64,000 nt of DNA from Ustulina deusta. Lineage: Eukaryota > Ascomycota > Sordariomycetes > Xylariales > Xylariaceae. The notes under the pieces are model-generated. The model was not told where the DNA came from. It saw nothing but the letters and a program-made list of their open reading frames with translations, and ran no database searches. Both the position numbers and the translations under genes were made by a program. Of this stretch, positions 49,464 to 59,022 are shown piece by piece. Every line of letters starts with the position of its first letter. The first letter of the stretch is position 1. Location: positions 992,001 through 1,056,000 of the forward strand of contig JAJNNX010000003.1 of NCBI GenBank assembly GCA_023159155.1. The letters are read 5' to 3'.

Positions 49464-50077
49464 TCAAGCCTTGGACTTCTGCTTCAAGGCCTGCTCGCGG
49501 CCGATTTTGCGGCGCTCGAGCATATTTTCGCGATCTTTGTCGAGCTTCAATTGAGTAATGACGACATTGGAAGGATGTATGCCGAGAGGGACGCTCTGGC
49601 CACTGCTCTTCTCACGGGCAACGCGCTCGATATGCACAACACTTTGGGGGAAGTTAGAGTACTGAAGATGGTAGAGAGTGCAACGACTTACTACTTGAGA
49701 CGGTATACCGAAGTGATCTTGCCTTCCGAGCCTTTGTGGGTACCGCGGACGACCTGGCAAGTGTCGTCTTTGCGAATCGGCACTGCGCATGTGAGCGAGG
49801 GAGGGAATTACGGGGCACGACATGACTTACTGCTGCGAACCTGGGTGGGTTGATGTTAGCTTAGAAGTATCGGGATGCAGTGGTAGCTTGCTTACCTTGT
49901 ATTTCTCACGAAGCTCCCGGCTCAAAGGAGCACTCATGATTCGGTGGCGGACGCTGGACGGCGCATTGAAGTGCGCGCGACGGGATTTGCGGCGCGAGGA
50001 CGAGACGGCTGGGATTTGTATCAGCATCGGGCCAGAGAGACGAAAGGGTTTTGCGCACAGGTGCTGACTTTCGCCAT
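49464..50077 (-). CDS. RPL26: 60S ribosomal protein L26 (uL24)
   Basis: 136 residues, the usual size, from five exons: 50077-50059, 50008-49896, 49840-49831, 49782-49692 and 49641-49464; the sum is in frame. The protein begins [20 protein letters not shown], runs through [18 protein letters not shown] and VRSMPIRKDD, then a KOW-type stretch ([20 protein letters not shown]), and ends with [16 protein letters not shown] and a basic tail. It binds 25S rRNA near the peptide exit tunnel. The third exon is only 10 nt and encodes most of VRSM; without it the conserved segment cannot be joined in frame. The first intron has a GTGCGC donor. The start is fixed by the tiny first exon (19 nt). Confidence 0.93.
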
Positions 50078-50359
50078 TGTGGATGGTATGGTGGATGGTT
50101 GATGGTAGATTGAGGAGGCAGCACGAGTGTCGATCCACGAAATTCTAATCCACGAAATTCTGAAAGTCGAATAATGTGGTGGGAGAGAAAATGTGGGATC
50201 AATCTGCCTGTGCACACCGCCTCCTCAGTCAGACCCCACAAAAAGCCTCTGGCCGGAGTCTTTTTATTCCGACAAATCTCGCAGTGGGGCAGCCGCAACC
50301 GCACCCGCACCCCTGCACCCCACCCGCCAACAACTTGCCCCCCTAAGCAAGGCGACAAC

Positions 50360-50704
50360 ATGGCCCCTACAGATAATAAGAACCGTAACGAATCCCATAA
50401 CGAATCATCACCGGTTTCTAGATTACTAAACCACCTTTTTAGCGTTTTATGGAACGACAATGATGCAGAGAGCCTCGCCGATACGAAGGAGCTTGTTGGT
50501 GATTGTTCTTTGAGTAATTCCTCGGGCTACGAAACTGACACGGAGTTCAGTGACTCCGATGACACATCCGACTTTGAGATAGATTGTGAAGCCGGCGATG
50601 TAGGGACAGCAGCATCCATCTCTGATTTGAAAGTCACTCTTCAACGGTCCCCGGAAATACTCAATGGTGAAGATGCTATCGCAATGGTGTTGACCTGTCA
50701 ATGA
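50360..50704 (+). CDS. hypothetical acidic protein, low confidence
   Basis: 114-residue open frame starting MAPTDNKNRNESHNESSPVS, with an acidic Ser/Asp/Glu-rich centre (ETDTEFSDSDDTSDFEIDCE). I do not recognise it. A second coding-like stretch follows in another frame (KLEKEGVPARTLAQRSDKIK near 50770-50830), so this may be the first exon of a longer, possibly damaged gene. It starts 283 bp upstream of the RPL26 start codon on the opposite strand. Confidence 0.35.
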   Translation: MAPTDNKNRNESHNESSPVSRLLNHLFSVLWNDNDAESLADTKELVGDCSLSNSSGYETDTEFSDSDDTSDFEIDCEAGDVGTAASISDLKVTLQRSPEILNGEDAIAMVLTCQ

Positions 50705-51174
50705 TATAGAGAATACTATTTGCGAATATGATATAAAAGCCGCAGCAACATCTTTGCTCCAGAACACCAGAAACTGGAAAAGGAGGGTGTGCCTGCCAGG
50801 ACCTTGGCGCAACGCTCGGATAAGATTAAACGAGACGGCATAGTTGGCCACTTGAGTTCCTCGCTTCCTGTGGAGCTCAATTTCTTTGATCAGCTGCCGA
50901 TTTCATGGCGAACGGCCTCCTAGAAAACACTCTCATCGGACAGAAATAGGCACTTTTCAGCGCATCCAGCAATCGGCGTCCCTTTTATCCGAGAGCCGAC
51001 AATGGCTTGAAACTGTAGCGTATCGTTGGTATCAACGATACCTCGTGAAAACCCACGCCCCCTGTTATGAGCACTGGAATTCATCGACACACACCGACGA
51101 TTTCCTATCCGTGAACTGCTTGGAGGACTGACTTGTGATGTTGTCGTCAAGCATACCAGCTGATCCCGAGTCTT

Positions 51175-52097
51175 TCATTCAGCCGCCTCCTCTTCAGCTC
51201 GGATTAAAGGCTTAACAACATTTGTCCGGTAGGTATCACGTCTGGTGATGAACTGGTCCAGACGGAATCGGCTCTGGTCGACAGCATGGGTTTCCCATCC
51301 ACACTCTAGATACATATCCCTCAACTTTTGCGTCGCCTTCCACACCTCATACGACGTTTGCGAAAGGGAAGGCTCGCATGCACTCCAATCCTACGGTGGT
51401 TCCCGAATTGGCGTGAATAGCAGGCGAAAAATCGATATCTCGCGGCGAGGCGAGATAGTGCAATTCACGGTAACTGCTGATCAGTGGCGCTAGGCTGTCG
51501 CGTGGCGCGATACCTATGATGCGGGAGTAGTCATCCACGCCATCAGGATGGTCAATAGGCTTTCACGCCGTGGCGAGCCCTGAAGTCATGCGCATTAGAG
51601 GAGAGTAAGGGGTGTTGGATGTGCTCTGTGTCGGACATCTTGGGGGGTAACGTACTCGTCGTCGTGTTGTAGATGAACTCTATGCCGTAGATCTCGCTTC
51701 GGGTCAGTCGTATAGCTGTTGGGGCCATCCCCGCGCCGTTCAACAGCTCGCGTCGGCCGCGAAAATACCCTTCATCCAAGTTTGCGCCCAGATACGAGAT
51801 TGGGAACGTGCTAGGAAGTAGCTGCAGGAACATCTCGTGGTCTTCCACATCTAGATACGGTAGCACGGCTAGAACCTTGACAGTCTCGGGAGAATGGCCA
51901 GCTACCAAAGCGGCGGCCACATTGATGGCGCTGTCGCGATGAGTGCCAGTGTTCGGATCAGGGAGTCGGAGACGATCTGCAGAAATCGCACCAAGATGTA
52001 CGAGAAGCATGTAGAGTTCTCGAAGCGTGTTAATCAATTCGCTATAGCTCGTAGTGATACTGGCCATATTGACGAGGTGGTTGACACTCATTGACAT
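51175..52097 (-). pseudogene. conserved fungal hypothetical gene, probably decayed
   Basis: The N-terminal part is open from the ATG at 52097 (MSMSVNHLVNMASITTSYSE) to about 51660. It then needs a splice or frame change near 51640-51560 to reach DHPDGVDDYSRIIGIAPRDS and another near 51410 to reach EVWKATQKLRDMYLECGW, which runs to a stop at 51175 (RAEEEAAE). Each of the three blocks looks like part of one fungal protein family of unknown function, but the ordinary intron candidate (GTACGT to TTCAG) leaves a TGA in the needed frame. I therefore read it as a damaged gene; an unusual intron set is the alternative. Confidence 0.5.
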
Positions 52098-52442
52098 TCT
52101 GTCCAAGGCAATGGACGGGCATCAAGTTTCAATCCCGATACCTAAGTATGTACGGTACGTGGAAATATGAATTGCTAAGTGGGGGAAGAGCAGCCAGAGC
52201 GCTTCCTCGCACACATTGATTGCCTGATGATGTTTCTCCATATCCTCAGAGCTGAGCTGAGCCAAGCAAGACAGGCAGCCTTTGTCCCTGTGCGTCACTC
52301 TGGCTAACCTTCCATGACACAACTGGGTCTGATGTGGCGCGCACTACGTTTTCCTCAACTCTCAATACAAGATATAAAGATGGTATAAGAGCAAAAAAAA
52401 AAAAAAATTTGATTGATCTGAAAAACGAACATTGGTAACACA

Positions 52443-52514
52443 TGCTGTAGCGGCGAATCGAACGCCGATCTCAAGCTTGGAAGGCTAGAATGATAACCAT
52501 TACACTACTACAGC
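52443..52514 (-). tRNA. tRNA-Gly(UCC): tRNA-Gly (anticodon UCC)
   Basis: The minus strand folds as a complete 72-nt cloverleaf: acceptor GCTGTAG pairs with CTACAGC, discriminator A. The D arm contains the A box-like TAGTGTAATGGTTA. The anticodon loop is CTTCCAA, with anticodon TCC. The T arm is CGGCG, loop TTCGATT, then CGCCG, supplying the B box. No intron. The anticodon stem has one U-U mismatch. Confidence 0.92.
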
Positions 52515-54456
52515 TTTAGGTACATTCTGATTGGATGAGACAGGTCACTCTGAGTTTAGATCATACACTGATGGCTGTGTAGTAGTGGTAAAAGAGTCTA
52601 ACCAACAAGCCACTTCTTATCATCCATATATTTTGTATTTCACCCTTCAGCTGCGATGGCCTTGTCACAGAAATTAGTCTCGATTGTTTATGCATAACTT
52701 TTTATATTTCAAGTAGTGGTGTAGCCCGATAATAGTGCGCTAGTCCAGGCAAATGTATATTACAGGGAGTACGCGTTCTTGCCCAAGATCTCTGAACTAC
52801 AAACTAGCGAGATCTCGACTACAACCTACGAAAAACTCTCTGTATTCCCTACCAGACTTCCTAGATTTCTCCTTCGTATCCGACTTGTGTGACGGTGCCC
52901 TTCACGTCGCTCATATCGGGGAAGCCTATGAGATGATAAAAGTCTGCTCCCTGGTAGCGAATTTTTGCGAGATCAAATCTTGATTAGCCGTAATGATGGG
53001 TGATTAGCTTTAGGTCAGGTCGATTTGCATGAGCTATTACGATGCGCTCACAACTGTCCTTGATCCCGACGCATAATCACGAGCGGGAGGAAGACTTTGA
53101 ATTACCAGATCGAGAAGCTTGCTTAGGGCACTTCGTGCGATGCCTGCATATTCTATCTACACGTTTGCCTCGACCCGCCTCGTCGTGTGGGCGGAGTTTG
53201 TCGTATCCACAAAGCTAAATAAGGTAGGGTAAAGTGTTTCGTCTTCCGGCTCTCCCAGCCTTGGAGGCACCGAAGAAAGAAACGGGCGAAAACTTTACCC
53301 GATCGCCCAAGCATGGAGGATGCCGATCCAGACATCGGGGTAGAATTATGCCACATCTCATCTCATATTGCCGTATCTATCAACCCTTACAAGATCAGAG
53401 TTTTGATTAATCTTTCGTATCTAGCTATGTTGGGAGATAATTGTTACGAAACTTAAACTTTATCTCATCTTGGTATATTAATAATTGCAACCCTGACGTC
53501 GCAAGCTACGAGCGCCGTACTATCTGCTAGTGGCGGCGAAGTGAAAAGATTTTATATTTTTATTCAGAAAATTTCACATTCACTATCACCAACCCTTCCT
53601 AATGCCGGATTTCAAGAAATAGGCTTCCGAGGTCATTATAAAATTCACGAAAGCCCTAATACCAACACAAACATCGTGAACATGATTAACTAGTTGATTA
53701 TTAAAAATAAAAAATATTAAATTATTAAATTAAACAAGCTTAATTTTATTAATATTTTAATAATATTGAATCATTAGCGTAGTTTTTTTCTTAGTAATTA
53801 AAAAAGATTTATATACCTTAGCATAAAGTAATTTCTTCTAATTTTGCCCGACTAAAAGAGTTCCTACCTGAACTTTGATTAGCTCCAGAGCTGTACGAGC
53901 CAGATGATAAGCTAGCTGAGCAGTACAATGCTAATAAGAGGTACATGTCGCAGCCGTTCTCTTATAGCCTTCGGGATTATATAGAAAAGGAGCAAGTAAT
54001 TCACTCATTCTTTAAGACAGTTTCTAGGAATATAATACTAAACAAGACTTTCCTTAAGCCTTGCTTATACCAAGATCCGTGTTATTAACTCGAAGCTATT
54101 TTAGAAATTCGATCTTACAGTAGCTCCGGCATCGGACCACGATAACTAGGCAAGCTCTCAAAAACTTTCTCTCTATAGGATAAACCAGCGCTTATAGTAA
54201 ACCTCACCACAAGATAGGATTTAAAAATGAATGAAGAAGACCGTGCGCATTGAGCATCATCACTTATATCTCCAGCAGTATGCAGTCTAGAATTGTTCAG
54301 GTCAACGTGCAATGTTTGAATGTCATACGGCTCATCTCCTATCGGCTTACGTGATTGACCGTCGTTCATCAATACTATCATAATGTGTATTAGTCTATAC
54401 CTAAAAGCCTCTGACCCATGATCCATCTTTTAAGATACTTACTACAGTTTTATGCT
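52515..54456. other. intergenic, including a short AT-rich tract
   Basis: About 1.9 kb without a supported gene. About 53690-53820 is strongly AT-rich (TTAATATTTTAATAATATT-like) and could be a small RIP-affected relic. The part from 53880 to 54110 has coding-like composition but stops in all frames. Confidence 0.4.
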
Positions 54457-55793
54457 TCACGGAGCGAGCGCTGCCATCCTTCTACCTCCTTGCATCAAAA
54501 GAGCGTCCAGAATGCAAATCGAAGCCATGGCCTCCACGATTGGAACAGCGCCTAAAATATGGTTAGCAGAATCAGTTTTATCGTTGTGTGTGACCTACGT
54601 GGAACAACGCAGGGATCATGACGCCCTTTGGCCTCTAGAAGCCCGTCACTTTCTCCTTCAAATGTGACCGTTTGTTGAGGCAGTCCAATCGTTGCAGGCG
54701 GCTTGAAAGCGACACGGAAAAAGATGTGCGCGCCGTTTGTGATTCCTCCCTGGATACCTCCGCTGTTGTTCGTCGAGGTTGTGAGCTTTGGTTTCGCAAA
54801 TCCATTCTTGGAATCCGAATCACTATTGGGGTTGCGAATAAACATGTCATTGTGGGTGGACCCAGGGATTTCTGTTCCTGCAAATCCAGAGCCGACTTCA
54901 AATCCCTTTGTTGCTGGAATGCTGAGCATTCCGTGGGCAAGTGTCGCCTCCAACTTCGAAAACACCGGTTCGCCAAGTCCAGTTGGAACGTTTCGAATGA
55001 CACACGTAACTGTGCCTCCAATACTGTCCTGTCGATCTCGAAAGTCGGCAATGCAATGCTCCATTCTGGCAGCCACTTCCGGGTCTGGACACCGGACAGG
55101 CGACTTGTCAACGGTTTCCCGTGTAACCGCTTGAAGCAGTTGGAGAAACTTGGGGTTATGAGAAGTGAAAGGATACTCAGTTGTGGGTGGGATGTGATGA
55201 ATATTCCCGACAGATGAAACCCAAGCAACAATCTCAATCCCATGGGCAAGTTTAAGGTAGTGCTCACAAAGAGCGCCTGCTGCCACACGGCCGATTGTTT
55301 CTCGCGCACTCGAACGGCCGCCACCTGACGATGCACGAACACCATACTTCTCAAGGTAGGTGAAGTCGGCATGACTGGGGCGAGGATACTGCTTCATGGT
55401 ATTGCCTTTGTAGTCTGAGGGGCGGAAGTCCTGGTTTTTGACGACCATGGCTATCGGGGTCCCGAGTGTGACTCCTCCTTCCACCCCCGACTGGATTGAC
55501 ACAATGTCGGCCTCATTCCGAGGCGTTGTAATAGAGCTTTGACCGGGGCGACGGCGAGAGACCTGACATTTTGTGTTACAAATTTCTAGAAAGTGTGATA
55601 TTTGTTCCATATACTAACCTGCGGCTGAAGTATCTCTTCGGACACCGGGACTCCAGGAGGAAAATTGTCGACAATACATCCAACGCTAGGACAATGACTA
55701 CGGAAATTAGCGGCCAGCGCTATCCTAGCTCGGAATAGAGATTTACCTCTCGCCGTATGTCGTTACACGCAGAAATTGCCCAAAGGTTGACAT
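54457..55793 (-). CDS. ARO2: chorismate synthase
   Basis: 394 residues from four exons (55793-55747, 55697-55619, 55562-54599, 54551-54457); frame sum correct. It catalyses the last shikimate-pathway step, EPSP to chorismate, using reduced FMN. The start [16 protein letters not shown] joins across intron 1 to [15 protein letters not shown], giving the GESHCxSVGCIxD signature. The second block [20 protein letters not shown] is intact, as is [13 protein letters not shown], and the last exon ends [14 protein letters not shown] and MAALAP. Fungal forms also carry a flavin reductase activity. Length is normal and nothing is broken. It is a housekeeping gene and argues that this part of the window is normal euchromatin. 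Confidence 0.96.
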
Positions 55794-56037
55794 GGTGGGT
55801 TATGCTGATGGTTTGTTGGAGACGTATGTTATAGGAAAACGTTTGTTGCCAGATCTGTTGCTGTGGACTGGAACCAACCATCAAATGCTGCAGCCACTTA
55901 TCAAGGTAGGCCGTATGGCGTCAAGCGTGTTGTTCTGAGTCACATTCATAAGTCGCATATGTGGAGAATTGCTGGCTCATGTCTGCGAAATATACTTCCA
56001 GAGCAAAGAAAAATAAGCACGCGCACGTGCCATCGCA

Positions 56038-56055
56038 CACGTGATGCATCACGTG
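56038..56055. promoter_or_regulatory. 18-bp perfect palindrome with two CACGTG boxes
   Basis: CACGTGATGCATCACGTG reads the same on both strands. CACGTG is the E-box bound by fungal bHLH factors. It lies 245 bp upstream of the ARO2 start codon and 291 bp upstream of the zinc-finger gene start, so either could use it. Further CACGTG or GCACGTGC words occur just upstream, near 56020. Confidence 0.5.
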
Positions 56056-56345
56056 CACGCAAGTTTGCTCACACGCGCAAGTAAGCGGCCAAAGCGGCCG
56101 CCAAAAAAAGCAATGTATGCAAATATTGCAAAACTGCAACAAATAAGGCTCAATACACTGCCAATTCGCATTAAGATTTTTTGAGGCACTCATGTCTCAT
56201 CTACTCCATGTACTTAGATGTACCCTGCACCACGTGACCCAAGGCCTAGCTAGAGACTCGCCTGACAGCATCCTACCCTCACTTTCGCGTAAACCGTACA
56301 CTTTTGCTTGCAGCATCTAGTACAACGAACAATCCCTCTCGAAGC

Positions 56346-56930
56346 ATGCCGTCCGACAAAAAATATTCTTGCCCTCTTGCAGGAGCCGAGGATTGCACCG
56401 CACTCTTCTCAACTAAGAAAAATGCGCGAGCCCATGCAAGAGACATACATTCTGGGAAACGTCACCCTTGTCCTATGGCCAAGGAAGAAGGATGCACAAA
56501 GACTTTCACCTCCAAAGGCAGGGCGAGCCATCATTCGCCATCAGAACATCAGAATATCAAATGTGCTTGCCCATTGGCCGAAGAGAAAAATTGCGAGTTG
56601 TCGTTCGCCTCCACTCCCAAGGCAAATGAGCATGCGAAGATCATGCACCGAAGCCTTTCGTATCCTTGTCCCTTTGCGGTGGAAATGAATTGCACTAAAG
56701 TATTCTAACACCCACGGAACGCAAAAATGCATGGCAACCTCGTACATCTCCGCAACGGCTGTTGTCCTTGTCCGTTTGCTAATGAAGCAAGATGTACAAT
56801 GACATTCAACACTAGAGAGCAAGCTAGAACACACGCCAACGCATCTCACCAATAGCAACGCCCTCACGCTTGCCCGCTCGCCATGAAAATGAACTGCTCT
56901 CCGAGGTCTAACAGATATACTTGCCTGGTT
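56346..56930 (+). pseudogene. C2H2-like zinc-finger array with in-frame stops
   Basis: Repeats of the type C-x7-C-x12-H-x4-H begin right after MPSDKKYS: CPLAGAEDCTALFSTKKNAR then AHARDIH, and similar units starting CPMAKEEGC, CPLAEEKNC and CPFAVEMNC. The frame stops at TAA 56706-56708 after 120 residues, yet the same frame continues with another clear unit (CPFANEARCTMTFNTREQAR then THANASH), a TAG near 56855, and one more Cys-pair unit (CPLAMKMNC). Both stops could come from CAA or CAG by a C-to-T change. The truncated 120-residue protein may still be made; otherwise this is a pseudogene. It ends shortly before the convergent pseudokinase gene. Confidence 0.6.
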
Positions 56931-56994
56931 CCCTCTTGTAAACCGTCCCACTTACACACAAATCGCATTAAGCTGAGAAAGTACCTAAACCCTG

Positions 56995-58668
56995 TTAGGA
57001 ATCCACGAACAACAACCGTGACTTTTTAAGTAAGCGTAGAAAACCTACTTTTTCAATGTATCGTACGCCGACCAACACGCCATCCCTATCCAGAAACTCC
57101 TGCTCGTCGCCGAAATCGGTATTATCATTATCTAGGCAGGTCAGACACGTCTTGACCACTGCTGCGTAGCGTCGTCCCATATAGCGTGGCAATTCCTCGG
57201 CAAGGCTAACCAGATGTTTCTTCAACCCATTCGATCCCAGTAGGCCTGTATTGCCGCTCTCCAACCCTAAGACTGGCGACAAGACTGGCGATAAGGCGGG
57301 ATGATTGTTTTCCGTATTGTAGCTGACAAACGACTTGCCCAACCCCATCTCCAGCAGGCACACACCGAGACTGTAGATGTCGTGTTGCATAATATACTCG
57401 TCGCTTGGCTCCGAACCTTGACGGGACGGGTGACGATACAAGTTTTTTCCCCAGTTTTCGTCACCTATCCGGTACGTCCTACCCTCGTCTTTGCGGAAGC
57501 TGCCAAAGCCGATAAGGAAGGCAGCTAGGGAAGAAGACGCCCGTGGTTCAGCAAATGTGATAATGGTCTCCGGGCGGATGTCCTTGTGCACGAACCCGAA
57601 GGTGTGGATGTAACTAATGGAGGTGGCTATCTGCCGGGCCATGTCGAATTTGTCCGACAAGGCTATTTTGTCGATTCCCGACAGAAGCTGGTCTCGCAGG
57701 CTTCTGGGATCTGAAAGCTGAGGCGGAGCGCGAAATACCATGGTAAAAGTAACTCGCGCTGGCATGCCGGGTATCCTGGCGTCAACCTGCTCAATGACCC
57801 CTTTGCAGGAAAGGAGGCTGAAATCTATCGGATTGTCATGAGAAAGCTTTCGAGCAAGATCTCTCAAGTCCCGCTTCACCGTGTGGACCTTCGCCTGTGG
57901 CGGGCACTCCACTTGAGTGAGCAGGAAGTGCTGGAGTCCTTTACGAGTACTTATCCTCGTAGCCGCCTGAGCGTCACAGAAGGGAATTTTTGTAGTAGTC
58001 ATCTTTTCCAGCTCGCCAGACGGCAAAAAGACTCCCGCCGATTCATTGTTATTAACGTCTAGGAGGCCCGCCCGGATGGTCTTGGTTGCAGGAAACGAGG
58101 TGATCATATCCTCGTTGTCCCTCACGAGAGCCTGGTCAATTTGTGAGCTGGCGACTTTTAAGATGAGGTACCATGAGGGGTCTGCTATGCGCTGCCATGT
58201 TTCTAATTCTTCCACGGCTTTGTCAATGCTTTCCTTAAATAGAGCATACTTCCACCTTCTTGGGTTTACTGCCATGTTGCCCTCCGCGGCAGAATTTGTG
58301 TTGTCATCTTTATCGGGCATTTTTACGACCCTTTCTAGTTTCGATGTGACGACCTTGAGCTTACTCTGTAGAGTATCGATGATCATTACATTTATATCGT
58401 GATGATATTTATCCATCAGCCGTTCGACTCGCTGCATGAACTCGAGCTGTTTGGCTATCTTCAGCCAACCGGTCTTAATGCGTAATATGCGTTCTGTGAG
58501 CTCCTCTTCTGCGCCTCTAAAGGCCGCGCAAAGCTTCAAGAGTCTCTCGCCATACCTGCGATTTGATCTCGTCAGTCTTTACTATCTTGTTCAGGTTTAA
58601 GTTTAATCATACTTGAAGCAAAGATCAACTGCGCCAATTATGGCGAGAGGTAGCTCGGCGCCCGACAT
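56995..58668 (-). CDS. helical N-terminal domain plus pseudokinase protein (HeLo-like/kinase-like)
   Basis: 538 residues from two exons (58668-58613, 58555-56995). The N-terminus (MSGAELPLAIIGAVDLCFKY then GERLLKLC) and the following amphipathic helices to about residue 95 (EEELTERILRIKTGWLKIAK) look like the HeLo-like/prion-inhibition helical domain found at the start of many fungal cell-death proteins. The C-terminal half is kinase-like: YIHTFGFVHKDIRPETI at about 335-349 keeps the catalytic-loop Asp, but the following Asn is replaced. The DFG Asp is lost (IGFGSF at about 367-372). HDIYSLGVCLLEMGL at about 410 matches subdomain IX. I could not find a glycine loop. It is therefore most likely a pseudokinase. 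It is head-to-head with an apparently active kinase at 59023. The HeLo assignment is by pattern and needs a profile search. Confidence 0.78.
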
Positions 58669-59022
58669 ACTACTAATCGATCTTGGGATCCGTTACTAAA
58701 AGTTGCTATGATGAAGTGACAGCGCTCTCATTTCCCTTGAAGACTGTAATCGGAACTATATAGTGTACGAATCCCAAGCTCCAACGTGTCAGCATGCAGG
58801 TAGTCTTACAGGTATATGCATGTCAGCCACTATGTGGCGAAGGTCGGCTGGGCACATGCGGGTTTTCCCCTCACTGCCACTACAGTCTCCAGCTGAAGTC
58901 CCTTTCTCGAACCCAGCAACTTCTGTCCACACCCTACTGGCATGTTGCCAACGCAACTTGTTTAGCATTCCTTTCGTCAACCATTTGGCCTTTAAGCCGC
59001 GCTACGCGACAAATTCTTGCCT
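58669..59022. promoter_or_regulatory. divergent promoter of pseudokinase and kinase genes
   Basis: 354 bp between the two start codons, short enough to serve as one bidirectional promoter. No specific factor site was recognised. Confidence 0.5.

Noticed and set aside
54635..55372. 245-codon minus-strand open frame overlapping chorismate synthase
   Set aside because: It is an alternate frame of the chorismate synthase exon. The other frame carries all family signatures.
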